Below are positions 34,421-44,283 of a DNA stretch of 64,000 nt, piece by piece. The translations under genes and the position numbers were made by a program. The notes beneath the pieces were generated by a model. That model was not told the DNA's origin and did no database searches. It was given only the letters and a program-made list of their open reading frames with translations. The DNA lies in contig JAEUTO010000009.1 of the NCBI GenBank assembly GCA_016787785.1, positions 211,230-275,229 of the forward strand, given 5' to 3'. Within the stretch, counting starts at the first letter, position 1. The number at the start of each line of letters is the position of its first letter. This DNA comes from Bacteroidia bacterium. GTDB taxonomy: Bacteria; Bacteroidota; Bacteroidia; B-17B0; Aurantibacillaceae.

Positions 34421-37400
34421 ATGGATTTTAAACAATTTAAACCAAGTAGTTGGGCCATTGATAACAAGACCGCCATTTATATCGGTGTTATCATTATTAC
34501 CTTATTAGGTATTAGCTCATACAACAAATTACCAAAGGAAAGTTTTCCGGATATTGTTGTGCCTAAATTCTTCATTAGCACTGTTTATGCGGGTAACTCA
34601 CCAAGTAACATTGAGAACACAATTACTAAACCTTTGGAGAAAAAATTAAAATCAATTCCGGGTGTAAAAAAATTAACGAGTAACTCCATGCAGGATGTAT
34701 CGTTGATCACCGTTGAATTTAATACAAGTGTTACTGTAGATAAAGCCAGACAACAAATTAAAGATAAGGTAGACGAATCAAAATCGGATCTGCCAAGTGG
34801 ATTAACACGTCAGCCTTTTGTTAAAGAATTAGCATTTTCTGAATTGCCGATCATGTATATAAACATTGCCGGTGATATGGATCTTCAGAAATTAAAAGAA
34901 TATGCAGACGATCTTAAAGACAGGATCGAAGGATTAAAAGAGATCACAGAGGTAAAAATGGTTGGTGCTCCGGATAGGGAGATCCAGGTGAACCTGGACA
35001 TGTATAAAATGCAGTCAATGCAGTTGACCATGGGAGACCTTGAGCGCGCAATTGGCAGCGAGAACGTGACTATTAGTGGCGGACAAATTCCAATGGATGG
35101 AACTAAACGTACAATAAGCATTAAGAACGAATTTAAATCAATAGAAGAATTAAAGAACTTAGTTATATCATCTCAATCAGGAGCACGTTTATATTTAAAA
35201 GATTTTGCTAATGTTTTAGATACGGTTGCTGAAACACAAAGTTACGCACGTCTTGCAGGAAAGAACGTTATTACATTAAATGTAATTAAACGTGCCGGTG
35301 AGAATTTAATTTCTGCTTCGGATAAAATAAAGGAAACAATTGCCGATCTTAAGAAAACACAGTTTCCTTCTAATATTGATATTAAGATTACTGCCGATCA
35401 ATCTGATAAAACAAAATTGACCCTGCATGATCTTATCAATACAATTATCATTGGTTTTATTTTGGTAACATTAATTTTAATGTTCTTCATGGGTGTAACT
35501 AACGCTTTGTTCGTTGCCTTGTCGGTACCCCTTTCCATGTTCATTGCTTTTATGTTCATGCCTAGTATTGGTTTTAGTTTAAACATGATCGTTCTCTTTG
35601 CGTTTTTACTGGCGCTCGGTATTGTGGTGGATGATGCTATTGTGGTAATTGAAAATACGCATCGGATCTTTGATAACGGAAAAAAAGATATTAAGATAGC
35701 GGCCAAGCAGGCAGCCGGCGAAGTGTTCTTACCTGTATTAAGTGGTACTATTACAACGTTAGCGCCCTTTATTCCATTAGCTTTTTGGCCTGGTTTAATT
35801 GGTAAGTTCATGTTCTTTTTACCTGTTACCTTAATTATTACGCTATTGGCTTCTTTATTTGTTGCTTACATTATCAATCCTGTTTTTGCCGTAGATTTTA
35901 TGAAATCGCACGACGAGGAATTTAAAAATTATGGTAAGATCAATCGTAAAGCATGGTTAAGATTATTGCTTTACGGGGTTGTTGCAATTGTATTTTATTT
36001 AACAGGAAGTGTTGCTTATGGAAACTTAATGATCTTCTTTGCTTTGTTTATGATTGCTCACCGCTTGTATCTATACAAAGTGATCTCTAAATTTCAAACT
36101 AAAGCATGGCCTTCTTTTCAACGCGGTTATACTAATCTATTAGTGTGGGGCTTAAAACGCCCATACATGTTATTGGTTTATACTTTAGGTTTATTTGCAT
36201 TTTCAATTTTTTTAATGAAAGTACGTTCGCCCAATGTTGTATTCTTCCCACAAGGCGATCCAAATAATGCTTTTGTGTACGTGAAGCTGCCGGAAGGAAC
36301 AGATCCTTCAAAGACAAATGAAATAATGAAGTTGGTTGAGAAAAAAGTGAATGCCATTATTGGAGATAATAATCCGGTTGTATCTTCTATTATTACAAAC
36401 GTTACAATTGGTGTTACCGATCCGCAAGATGAAGATCAAAATTCTTATTCTAATCGCGGAAAGATCGCCATCAACTTTGTTGAGTTTAGTGAAAGGAACG
36501 GCGTTAGTACCATGAAATATTTGAAAGAACTGCAGGCTACAAAATGGAATATTGCTGGTGCTGAAATTACTGCTAATAAAGAACAAGCCGGCCCACCGGT
36601 TGGTAAACCTATTAATATTGAAATTAAAGGTGATAAATTTGAAGAGTTAGTTGAGAACGCCAGGAATTTAAAACGTTTTTTACAAGAGTCAGATGTGCCG
36701 GGAGTTGCAGATCTTAAAACAGATTTCGTAGATAATAAACCAGAGATCATTTTTGATATCGACAGGGAACGCGCAAACAGAGAAGGAATTTCTACTGTAC
36801 AGTTAGCGATGGAAATAAGGAAAGCCGTATTTGGTATTGATAATCCAAGTAAATTCCGTGATGCGAATGATGAGTACCCAATTCAATTGCGTTATAATTA
36901 TGATCAACGTACCAACGTAGAGCAAATCAAAAACTTAAAGATCACGTTCAGAGATATGAACGCTGGTGGTATGTTGCGTTCGGTACCTCTTTCTGCTTTT
37001 TGTGATATTCGTTACGAAAATACTTATGGTGGTATTAAACGTAAACAAAATAAACGTGTTATCACTTTATCTTCTGATGTATTAGAAGGATTTAATCCAA
37101 ATAACGTTGTTGCAAAATTGGAGGAGGTTGCCAAGGATTATAAACCAACCGGTGCTGTAGTAGTTAAATTTACTGGTCAACAGGAAGAACAGGCAGAAAC
37201 AGGTGAGTTTTTAGGAAGCGCTATGGTAAGTGCAATTGGAATTATTTTATTAGTGTTGGTTATTCAATTTAACTCAATTGGTAAACCTATCATTATCTTA
37301 TCTGAAATTGTTTTAAGCGTTATTGGTGTATTATTAGGTACTGCTATATTTAAAATGGATATGAGTATTGTAATGACTGGTATTGGTATTGTGGCCTTAG

Positions 37401-37882
37401 CTGGTATCGTTGTGCGGAATGGTATATTATTGGTTGAGTTTGCAGAAGAAGAACGCGCAAAAGGTGTGGGCTTATATGATGCTATAGTTGATGCAGGAAG
37501 AACGCGTATGACGCCGGTGGTTTTAACTGCAACTGCTGCTATCTTAGGATTAATTCCGCTGGCCGTTGGTTTAAATATCGATTTTGAAGGTTTATTGGCA
37601 CATGCCTCACCACATATTCACTTTGGTGGCGATAACGTTGTCTTCTGGGGACCTTTAAGTTGGACCATGATTTTTGGTTTAGCCTTTGCTACTTTCTTAA
37701 CACTATTATTAGTGCCAGCCATGTATTTGATCGCAGAAAGATTGAAAAGAAAAGCAGTGATAATTTTGGAACACTTTGATCTTCCAAAAGCCATCATGTA
37801 TGTACCCTTCTTTGTTTTGGTTTGCACGTTGATACTCGCAATACAAAGAAAAAAATTAGATTACGGTAACCTCGATAACTAA
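34421..37882 (+). CDS. RND-family efflux pump permease (HAE1/AcrB type)
   Basis: 1153 residues, with the twelve-helix RND plan. TM1 is at about 18-38, followed by the first large periplasmic porter domain. Helices 2-6 lie at about 335-490; the proton-relay helix shows GIVVDDAIVVIENTHRI with paired aspartates. There is an extra helical segment at about 505-550, a second porter domain (about 600-930) and helices 8-12 (about 935-1090). A C-terminal extension has one more hydrophobic segment near 1128-1143. It is about 100 residues longer than typical AcrB. It should use the proton gradient to export hydrophobic compounds; substrates are unknown. It is the last gene of the operon, closed by a terminator. 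Confidence 0.94.
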   Translation: MDFKQFKPSSWAIDNKTAIYIGVIIITLLGISSYNKLPKESFPDIVVPKFFISTVYAGNSPSNIENTITKPLEKKLKSIPGVKKLTSNSMQDVSLITVEFNTSVTVDKARQQIKDKVDESKSDLPSGLTRQPFVKELAFSELPIMYINIAGDMDLQKLKEYADDLKDRIEGLKEITEVKMVGAPDREIQVNLDMYKMQSMQLTMGDLERAIGSENVTISGGQIPMDGTKRTISIKNEFKSIEELKNLVISSQSGARLYLKDFANVLDTVAETQSYARLAGKNVITLNVIKRAGENLISASDKIKETIADLKKTQFPSNIDIKITADQSDKTKLTLHDLINTIIIGFILVTLILMFFMGVTNALFVALSVPLSMFIAFMFMPSIGFSLNMIVLFAFLLALGIVVDDAIVVIENTHRIFDNGKKDIKIAAKQAAGEVFLPVLSGTITTLAPFIPLAFWPGLIGKFMFFLPVTLIITLLASLFVAYIINPVFAVDFMKSHDEEFKNYGKINRKAWLRLLLYGVVAIVFYLTGSVAYGNLMIFFALFMIAHRLYLYKVISKFQTKAWPSFQRGYTNLLVWGLKRPYMLLVYTLGLFAFSIFLMKVRSPNVVFFPQGDPNNAFVYVKLPEGTDPSKTNEIMKLVEKKVNAIIGDNNPVVSSIITNVTIGVTDPQDEDQNSYSNRGKIAINFVEFSERNGVSTMKYLKELQATKWNIAGAEITANKEQAGPPVGKPINIEIKGDKFEELVENARNLKRFLQESDVPGVADLKTDFVDNKPEIIFDIDRERANREGISTVQLAMEIRKAVFGIDNPSKFRDANDEYPIQLRYNYDQRTNVEQIKNLKITFRDMNAGGMLRSVPLSAFCDIRYENTYGGIKRKQNKRVITLSSDVLEGFNPNNVVAKLEEVAKDYKPTGAVVVKFTGQQEEQAETGEFLGSAMVSAIGIILLVLVIQFNSIGKPIIILSEIVLSVIGVLLGTAIFKMDMSIVMTGIGIVALAGIVVRNGILLVEFAEEERAKGVGLYDAIVDAGRTRMTPVVLTATAAILGLIPLAVGLNIDFEGLLAHASPHIHFGGDNVVFWGPLSWTMIFGLAFATFLTLLLVPAMYLIAERLKRKAVIILEHFDLPKAIMYVPFFVLVCTLILAIQRKKLDYGNLDN

Positions 37883-37895
37883 GTAATTTTGATCT

Positions 37896-37927
37896 CCCCT
37901 TTCGTTTTATAACGAAAGGGGTTTTTT
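37896..37927 (+). terminator. Intrinsic terminator of the efflux operon
   Basis: A perfect 11-bp stem (37896-37906 with 37911-37921), TTAT loop and six T (37922-37927), starting 14 bases after the RND pump stop. Confidence 0.92.
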
Positions 37928-37960
37928 ATAACGTTCAATTTTTATTTTAAACCTTTAATC

Positions 37961-38971
37961 ATGAAAGCAAATTTCACAGCCACCGCCATGCTTATACTTT
38001 TTGTAAGTGTAAGTGCTTTTGGAAAAAAAACAGAGTTATTTGAAAGTAAATATTTTATTTTTCAAAACAGTAAACAACTTAATGCACATCTGTATTTATA
38101 CAATAGGGCGCTAGGTTGTAAGTTTACAAAAAAGCCAAACGATTCTTTGGCTTATTATTCTTTCAGAGATAAATACGCTGGTTTAAATGCAAACGAAGTT
38201 TTAGAATTAAATTCAATTATGCTTTATTACCGCGATTCGTTAACCTCAAAGGACCTTTTATTTGATAACACGATGAGCGATTTTTCGGATTATCTGAGCG
38301 ATGAAGGCAGGTCTAAATTTAAATTAAAAGTAAAATGGCAGGCAGAAGCGTTTGAGGTACTTAAAAAATTTCAACCATATTTCACTAAATTATATTGGCC
38401 AGTGATAGATTCAACAAATAAAGCCTGGTTAAACACTTACAAAGACCAGATCATAAAAATGGAAACTACTATTATTCCCGAGCTGGAAAGAATTTACCAA
38501 ACAAAGTTACCTGCAGAAAAAGTGCGCGTGGATCTTACCTGCTACGCCACATGGGCCGGCGCCTACAGCTTTAAGAATGCTTTTGAACATATCATCTACT
38601 CAACAGCTAATAAAGCTAACCAGGGCGATCTTGCTGCAGAAGTTGTTTTTCACGAAGCTTCGCATTTTTTGGTAGATAAATTAAGCGATCAAATATTCTT
38701 GTTTGCAAAAGATAAAGAAGTAAAGAAATTGGTCAATGTATGGCACAATGTTCTTTTTTATACCACAGGATATGTTGTAGAAAAACACTATAAATCTCAG
38801 TGGAAAAAATTTGAACCCTATTACGTACAAATGAAATTTGAAGAAAAATTCCCTGATTTTAAAGTAACAGTTGCCGGCTGCAAATTATACTGGAACGACT
38901 ATATGGAAGGGAAAATAGCATTTGACGAGGCCTTAAAAAAAATAGTAGACTTTCAGTTGGAAAAAGGCTAA
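37961..38971 (+). CDS. Secreted putative zinc peptidase with HEASH motif
   Basis: 336 residues. A signal peptide ends at about residue 20 (SVSAFG). The body is mostly helical and shows one zincin-type motif, AAEVVFHEASHFLVDKL, with H231, E232 and H235 fitting HExxH. A third zinc ligand is not obvious; glutamates about 60 residues on are candidates. It is probably a periplasmic or secreted metalloprotease-like protein, but I cannot place it in a named family. It lies alone after the efflux terminator, followed by a GNAT gene. Confidence 0.65.
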   Translation: MKANFTATAMLILFVSVSAFGKKTELFESKYFIFQNSKQLNAHLYLYNRALGCKFTKKPNDSLAYYSFRDKYAGLNANEVLELNSIMLYYRDSLTSKDLLFDNTMSDFSDYLSDEGRSKFKLKVKWQAEAFEVLKKFQPYFTKLYWPVIDSTNKAWLNTYKDQIIKMETTIIPELERIYQTKLPAEKVRVDLTCYATWAGAYSFKNAFEHIIYSTANKANQGDLAAEVVFHEASHFLVDKLSDQIFLFAKDKEVKKLVNVWHNVLFYTTGYVVEKHYKSQWKKFEPYYVQMKFEEKFPDFKVTVAGCKLYWNDYMEGKIAFDEALKKIVDFQLEKG

Positions 38972-39032
38972 TAACACATTACAACAATTGATTTTGAACA
39001 CACGCGTAAAAATAGTAGTTTTAGCTAAAGAA

Positions 39033-39503
39033 ATGATGCTAATAAGAGACTACAAGCAAACTGACAGAACTGCTTGCCTAAATATTTTTAAAAGTAATGA
39101 GCACTTGTACTTTGCGCCAACAGAATTAGCTCTTTTGGAGAATTGGTTAGACGCGAAGGATAAAGAAGAAATTGCATATGAAGATAATTTAGAAGAACAT
39201 TTTTATGTTGTTGAACAAGGCTCGAAAGTTGTTGCCTGCGGTGGATTTTATGTAACACATGATAAACGTGTTAATATGACCTGGGGTATGGTAGAAAATT
39301 CGCAACATAAAAAAGGAATTGGAAAACACTTTTTATTGCATAGAATAGAAGAAATAAAACGGTTTTATCCCGAGCATTCTATCGCTTTAGATACTTCCCA
39401 ACATACCTATAAATTTTTTGAGAAACTGGGATTTGTTGTTACCAAAATGATTAAAGAGGGCTATGGTAAAGGACTTGACCGGTATGACATGATCATGAAA
39501 TAA
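39033..39503 (+). CDS. GNAT-family N-acetyltransferase
   Basis: About 156 residues from the ATG at 39033 (a second ATG follows directly). The open frame extends upstream to a TTG at 38988, but the fold begins at MLIRDYKQTDRTACLNIF, the usual GNAT start, so the ATG is preferred. The central strands (FYVVEQGSKVVACGGFYV, then VNMTWGMV), the acetyl-CoA loop (QHKKGIGKHFLLHRI, a Q-x-x-G-x-G-like variant) and the closing FFEKLGFVVTKMI are all present. It should transfer an acetyl group from acetyl-CoA to an unknown amine. It may be read with the preceding HEASH gene. Confidence 0.87.
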   Translation: MMLIRDYKQTDRTACLNIFKSNEHLYFAPTELALLENWLDAKDKEEIAYEDNLEEHFYVVEQGSKVVACGGFYVTHDKRVNMTWGMVENSQHKKGIGKHFLLHRIEEIKRFYPEHSIALDTSQHTYKFFEKLGFVVTKMIKEGYGKGLDRYDMIMK

Positions 39504-39538
39504 AAAAGAGCGACAAATAATTTATCGCTCTTTTTTTT
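39502..39538. terminator. Bidirectional terminator between convergent genes
   Basis: GAGCGA and TCGCTC, extended by A runs on the left and T runs on the right, form an 11-bp or longer stem (about 39504-39514 with 39525-39535). The T-rich tail runs to 39538. By symmetry it serves both the rightward GNAT gene and the leftward metzincin gene. Confidence 0.85.
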
Positions 39539-39553
39539 GATCAATAGTTAAAA

Positions 39554-42232
39554 TTAATCTCTAACTATTCTTACATGATTTCCTTTTCCGGATACGGGTG
39601 AAAGTTTGATCAGATAAACACCTTTAGGATAAGTAGAAAGATCAAGATTTAATTTTTCAGAATCATTAATTTTTTGTGTAATTAATAATTGTCCTAAAGC
39701 ATTATAAACGGTTATTTGCCCACTGAAAGCTTCTCCAAAATTTAACGTTACAGATCCTTGTGTTGGATTTGGATATACTTTAAGATTCTCTATGGATGAT
39801 GTTTTTGAAATGCCGGTACATGGAGAAACTGATATTGAAATTGTTTCAGTGTCCACGCATCCATTTGTTGTTCCTGTAACTGTAAAAATTGTACTGGAAG
39901 TAAGCGTAGTTGGAAGATTGTTGCCGGCAAATGCTCCAGGATTCCAAATATAGCTTGCGGCGCCGGTGGCAGTTAATGTTGTGATCTGAGAACTAGCACA
40001 AATTAAAGTAGCGCTGGCAGAAGCTCCAACTGTAGGTGTAGGATTTACGGTTATCGTAAATGTTTTTGAGTTAAGGCAATTACTATTTGCCCCGGTTACG
40101 GTATAAAAACTCGTAGCCGCAGGGCTATAGGTTTGCGAAGGTCCTATTAATGCACCTGGATTCCAGGTGTAGTTGCTTGCACCGGTAGCGGTTAAATTGG
40201 TAGAATTTCCCGAGCAAATGGTTGCATTAGGAACCGAAACGGTTGGTGTTGCAGTAACACTTAAGGTTCCTGTTGAACTGTTCGTACAAGCTCCGTTACT
40301 TCCAATAACCGTAAAAACCTGTGAGTTTACCAAATTAAAAGTTTGTGTTGCTCCAGCTAAAGCTCCCGGATTCCATGTATATGAAGTTGCTCCAGATGCA
40401 GATAGAGTTCCGGTATTACCAGAACAAACACTTGCTGATGAAACAACAACACTTGGTATAGCAAGTACTGAAATTGTTTTTGTTAGTGAAGATGAACCAA
40501 TACCATTCAAGGCAACTAACGTAACCGAATAAATTCCAGGTGCTGCATAACTTGTTGCTGTATTTTGTAGAGTAGATGTAGCAGGAGTGCCGCCAGTCAT
40601 TGTCCATGTGAAATTAGTCGCACCACCTGTTGCACCGCTAGTTAAAGTAACATTTTGTCCAACACAAACGGGCGACGTTAAATTAAAAGCAGAAGTCGGT
40701 GAACCAACAGCACAAACTGATGCTGCAATCGCAACAAGCGCTCCTTTACCACACACACCGGGAGATACGTTGCGTGTCATTACATCATTTCCGGCAGCAA
40801 TATCAGCAGCAATTAGTGTACGTTTGTTTTGCGCAGGGCCTATAGAATAATGCATAACATCATTTGTATTAATAACATGAGAAAGTTGGTGACCATGCCC
40901 TAACTCGTGCACTGCTACCGACTCAAAGTCATACTGTGCACCACTTGCAAGTGCAGGACCAAAATTCCACGTAATAGCACTGGTTGCAGGATCATCAAAA
41001 CAAATATCCAATTCAGCAACGTATACAAAAACATTTGGTCCCATACTACAAGCACTAAAATAACTTGTACAACGTCCAAGAACCCCCGCAGGTAATTCGT
41101 TATTAATATCAAAACGAATTACGTTAACGCCATCGGCTGCAATTGTATTTGTTGTAACGGTTGGCCCCAATAACCAATTAATATTTGTGTTACAGCGCCA
41201 TGTTTGAAAGGCACTTAAAAAAGCAGTTTTTGCGGGCGCATTTGCATTAAAACTGGTAAACATTTGCCAATTAATACCACCCATAGTATTAAGGTCGATA
41301 TGACGGGTATTAAAAACCTGCTGCGCAGTTATTGTGTTTGTAACAAGCACATTTAGTTCTCCGTAGTTAACCGTTAACGTTTGTGCGCTAAGTGTAGAAG
41401 TTCCCACTGTTACTCTTACCTGGCCTGTACCGGCAGTACCATTGCCCGTTAACGTAGATGAACGTGTAGGTACAATTACCTGTATTTGTGTGTTGCTCCA
41501 CGAAACATATTGTGACGAATGTGGTTGTATAAAAGTTGCACCACCATCATCTGCATTTCTAAATTCAACAATTGAGGCTCCTTGTGTTGCGCCAAAACTA
41601 CTACCGGTAATTGTTAGTATACTATTTGTTCCGGCTGTAATAATTAAAGGCGAAATTCCAGAAATAGCGGCAACAGAACTTGAAGAAGTAAATTTATTGC
41701 TGTTTGAATTTGTATGCGCTGGAATATCAATTCCTAAAAGCATTTCAAATTCCTGGTAAACATTATTTATGTCTGTATAATTTCTAAAAGGAACGGTTGC
41801 TGAATTTTCCGCTAAATTGAATTTTATAAAACCTTGTTGATCGGCGTACACCTGAAACACAGGTTTGCCGTATTGTGCGGGCTGATTAAAATTAATTAAA
41901 GTAAAAATGCCTTCATCGTTTACACTTAATTGTAATGAAGGATCTACTACTTGCCTGTCAAGATCCACTTGTCCGCCTTCAGTAATGATCTCAATGTTTG
42001 AAGTGTATAACGCACCTTTAAATACTTGTGATACAGAAATTAAATTGGAAGTGAAGATGTAATTTCTTTCCGCATTCCAAAACGATGTTTGTGAAATTAC
42101 TTTTCCTTCAATAATTAACGAACTGTTGTTAACTTTTGAAGTTAAAGAAACTGGGTAAAGAGAACACTGGCTATAAAAATTATTAGACAATAAAATAACC
42201 AGAACTGCAATTACAGAGTATATTTTTTTCAT
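39554..42232 (-). CDS. T9SS-secreted metzincin-like protease with IPT/TIG and Ig-like domains
   Basis: 892 residues. The signal peptide ends at about residue 21. An N-terminal domain of unknown type is followed by an IPT/TIG domain (about 190-290). The catalytic domain (about 300-480) has a zinc motif HELGHGHQLSH (H442, E443, H446, H452) and a likely Met-turn methionine at 460. The usual Gly of HExxHxxGxxH is Gln449. Then come a PKD-like domain (about 510-590), three Ig-like repeats of about 75 residues with the pattern ATGAxxYxWNPGA, and a type A T9SS tail from VYPNPTQGSVTL. It should be a secreted or surface protease. It converges with the GNAT gene over a shared terminator. Confidence 0.9.
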   Translation of the reverse strand: MKKIYSVIAVLVILLSNNFYSQCSLYPVSLTSKVNNSSLIIEGKVISQTSFWNAERNYIFTSNLISVSQVFKGALYTSNIEIITEGGQVDLDRQVVDPSLQLSVNDEGIFTLINFNQPAQYGKPVFQVYADQQGFIKFNLAENSATVPFRNYTDINNVYQEFEMLLGIDIPAHTNSNSNKFTSSSSVAAISGISPLIITAGTNSILTITGSSFGATQGASIVEFRNADDGGATFIQPHSSQYVSWSNTQIQVIVPTRSSTLTGNGTAGTGQVRVTVGTSTLSAQTLTVNYGELNVLVTNTITAQQVFNTRHIDLNTMGGINWQMFTSFNANAPAKTAFLSAFQTWRCNTNINWLLGPTVTTNTIAADGVNVIRFDINNELPAGVLGRCTSYFSACSMGPNVFVYVAELDICFDDPATSAITWNFGPALASGAQYDFESVAVHELGHGHQLSHVINTNDVMHYSIGPAQNKRTLIAADIAAGNDVMTRNVSPGVCGKGALVAIAASVCAVGSPTSAFNLTSPVCVGQNVTLTSGATGGATNFTWTMTGGTPATSTLQNTATSYAAPGIYSVTLVALNGIGSSSLTKTISVLAIPSVVVSSASVCSGNTGTLSASGATSYTWNPGALAGATQTFNLVNSQVFTVIGSNGACTNSSTGTLSVTATPTVSVPNATICSGNSTNLTATGASNYTWNPGALIGPSQTYSPAATSFYTVTGANSNCLNSKTFTITVNPTPTVGASASATLICASSQITTLTATGAASYIWNPGAFAGNNLPTTLTSSTIFTVTGTTNGCVDTETISISVSPCTGISKTSSIENLKVYPNPTQGSVTLNFGEAFSGQITVYNALGQLLITQKINDSEKLNLDLSTYPKGVYLIKLSPVSGKGNHVRIVRD

Positions 42233-42305
42233 GTGTTTGATTTTAAGATTATACTAATATATAAAATTTAATCTATAAAACAAACGGTTGGTTTTAAAGC
42301 TAATT

Positions 42306-43049
42306 TTATAGGAATTGTAGTATTTTCCTTAAGGGTTTCAGGTAGGAAGTGTAGAAGCGGGGCTTGAGACCATTGATCTTCCAGGCCTTTCGGTCCTCAA
42401 TATTAGCATTCATACGATTTTGAACAGAAGCGTTGCTTTGGCCGCCAACACGCATTTTTATCGTGAATTCGTGAAGGTAATTGATGCGTATTTTGTGTTT
42501 ATGAATAAAACGTAGCATTAATTCGTAATCGGCAGAGTGTTTAAACTCTAAATTAAATTTTCCGAATTTTTGATAGATGTCGCGCTTCACAAAAAAAGTA
42601 GGGTGGGGCGGCATCCATCCATGCAGGAAGGAAGTTGGTTTATGGTTGCCGCTTTTCCATTTCCGGATTATTTTATTTGTATCTGATCTGTCAACATAAA
42701 ACAGGTCGCTATAAACCGCATCAGAGTGATTTTTTATAAATGTAGCAGCATATTTTTCAATAACGGTTTTATCAATATAAAAATCATCGGAGTGCAAAAT
42801 GCCAATTACGTCACCAGTGGCCAGATCTATGCCTTTGTTTAAAGCATCGTACAAACCATCATCTTTTCCTGAAACAAATTTTGAAATTTTACTTTTATAT
42901 TTCTCAATGATCTGTAAAGTGTTATCTGTTGAACCACCATCGACGATAATATATTCAACATCAATGTAATTTTGCTCCAACACAGAGTTAATGGTCTGCT
43001 CAATAGTTGCAGCCGAATTATAAGTGATGGTTATAATAGAAATTTTCAA
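42306..43049 (-). CDS. Family 2 glycosyltransferase
   Basis: 247 residues. A GT-A fold with the family start ISIITITYNSAATIEQTI, nucleotide-binding YIIVDGGSTDNT near residue 33, and the metal-binding DxD-like SDDFY near 86. A substrate region HPTFF lies near 149, and RVGGQS near 205 is typical of the WcaA-like GT2 group. It should add a sugar from a nucleotide donor to a surface glycan in the cytoplasm. It starts six bases after the gmhB-like stop and ends the heptose operon, so a heptose-containing or adjacent linkage is plausible. Confidence 0.9.
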   Translation of the reverse strand: MKISIITITYNSAATIEQTINSVLEQNYIDVEYIIVDGGSTDNTLQIIEKYKSKISKFVSGKDDGLYDALNKGIDLATGDVIGILHSDDFYIDKTVIEKYAATFIKNHSDAVYSDLFYVDRSDTNKIIRKWKSGNHKPTSFLHGWMPPHPTFFVKRDIYQKFGKFNLEFKHSADYELMLRFIHKHKIRINYLHEFTIKMRVGGQSNASVQNRMNANIEDRKAWKINGLKPRFYTSYLKPLRKILQFL

Positions 43050-43055
43050 AATGTA

Positions 43056-43598
43056 TTATAAATTATGAGCAAACTCAATTAACGATCTAAATTGCAGATC
43101 AATCCTTTCATCCTTTTTCTTTTCTTCAGATATAAAAATGGTTCTCATGCCCGCTTTTTTTCCAAACTCCATATCGCTTAAGCTATCGCCTACAATAATA
43201 CTTTTACTAAAGTCAATTTCCGGAAAATCTCTTTTTGCCTGCAAAGCCATGCCAATATTAGGTTTGCGGGTAGGATGATTTTCAGAATCCAGATACGGAG
43301 AGAAATAAACTTTGTCAATCCTTCCGCCTAAATAAGTTATTTCGTAGATCATATTCTTATGAATGAGTTCAAGATCTTCGATACGATAAAGATGTTTGCC
43401 AATACCTTGTTGATTAGTAACTACAACAATTCTTCCAAAAATAGTATCCAGTTTTTTTAAGGCGTCAAAAACGCCATCTAAAAATTCAAATTCTACCCAA
43501 TGTTTCACATAGTCGTTATCTAATTTTTTATTGATAACGCCATCCCTGTCAAGGAACAAGGTCCAGTCTTTATTTATATTTAAATCCTTTAAGGTCAT
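43056..43598 (-). CDS. gmhB: HAD-IIIA phosphatase, heptose-bisphosphate phosphatase (GmhB-like)
   Basis: 180 residues from the ATG at 43598. An upstream start at 43631 would overlap the previous gene by 62 bp and is less likely. HAD motifs: nucleophile and acid in FLDRDGVINK (D17, D19), motif II in TNQQG, motif III lysine in RKPNIG, and motif IV in IIVGDSLSDMEF. GmhB removes a phosphate from D-glycero-D-manno-heptose 1,7-bisphosphate. The gene overlaps the nucleotidyltransferase end by 29 bp and shares an operon with gmhA. A histidinol-phosphatase-like HAD is the other family option, but context favours heptose. Confidence 0.85.
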   Translation of the reverse strand: MTLKDLNINKDWTLFLDRDGVINKKLDNDYVKHWVEFEFLDGVFDALKKLDTIFGRIVVVTNQQGIGKHLYRIEDLELIHKNMIYEITYLGGRIDKVYFSPYLDSENHPTRKPNIGMALQAKRDFPEIDFSKSIIVGDSLSDMEFGKKAGMRTIFISEEKKKDERIDLQFRSLIEFAHNL

Positions 43599-44283
43599 TT
43601 TGCGCTGTTGTGTAATCTTCGGGTATACCAATATCTATAAAATAACCCTCAAATTCAAATCCATAAATTTTAAGGGTATTTAGTTGTTTCTCAAAAAAAT
43701 CTTTTTCTATAGAAAAGTTTGAGTTAGGGGCCGTAGAGTTTAAATATATTTTTTTATCAATAATATAAACGCCACCGTTAATTATTCCTTCGTTTGTATT
43801 GCCTGATTTTTCTTTGAAAGAAATTATTCTGTTGTCTGTATTTTTTTCGATCGTGCCGTAGCGCCCTGCATCTTTTACCTTTCGAAGAGATAAAGAAACC
43901 TGTGCGTTTTGCATGCTGTGATGATCGTAAAATTTACTAAGGTCAACGTCAAAAAAAGAATCACCATTCAACACAAATGCTAACTCATCTGTGCATTTTT
44001 CCAATGCTAAACGAATGCCGCCACCTGTACCTAAAGGTTTTTCTTCTACTACATATTCAATTTCCAGACCGTTAAAAATTGAACCGTAATAGTTCTTAAT
44101 TTTTTCAGATAAATAACCAACCGACAAAATGATCTTTTTTACGCCATAGTGTTTTAAATAATTTAACTGGTAATTTAAAAAAGGTTGTCCGTTTACCGGC
44201 GCCATAGGTTTTGGCAGATCATTTACAACTGCTTGTAAACGGGTTCCAAAGCCTCCGGCTAATATGATGGCAGTGTTTATCAT
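43570..44283 (-). CDS. hddC: Sugar nucleotidyltransferase, HddC-like (heptose-1-phosphate)
   Basis: 237 residues. The NTP-transferase fold begins with the signature IILAGGFGTRLQ, followed by KPMAPVNGQPFL. The sugar and metal region is LNGDSFFDVDL near 108. GGGIRLALEK and INGGVYIIDKK complete the fold. With gmhA and a gmhB-like gene in the same operon, the likely reaction is activation of D-glycero-D-manno-heptose 1-phosphate to a nucleotide sugar, GDP-linked in the HddC family. Nucleotide preference cannot be read here. Its ATG directly abuts the stop of the SpoIIE-phosphatase gene. Confidence 0.8.
   Translation of the reverse strand: MINTAIILAGGFGTRLQAVVNDLPKPMAPVNGQPFLNYQLNYLKHYGVKKIILSVGYLSEKIKNYYGSIFNGLEIEYVVEEKPLGTGGGIRLALEKCTDELAFVLNGDSFFDVDLSKFYDHHSMQNAQVSLSLRKVKDAGRYGTIEKNTDNRIISFKEKSGNTNEGIINGGVYIIDKKIYLNSTAPNSNFSIEKDFFEKQLNTLKIYGFEFEGYFIDIGIPEDYTTAQNDLKGFKYK

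Noticed and set aside
38988..39032. TTG start giving a longer GNAT protein
   Set aside because: The extra 15 residues precede the normal family start; paired ATG codons at 39033-39038 fit better.
40173..41759. Several rightward open frames of 62-119 codons
   Set aside because: They are antisense to the Ig-like and IPT repeats of the T9SS metzincin gene; their low-complexity Val/Ala/Pro content mirrors the repeats.
43599..43631. Upstream start for the GmhB-like protein
   Set aside because: It would lengthen the overlap with hddC to 62 bp and add residues before the normal HAD start.
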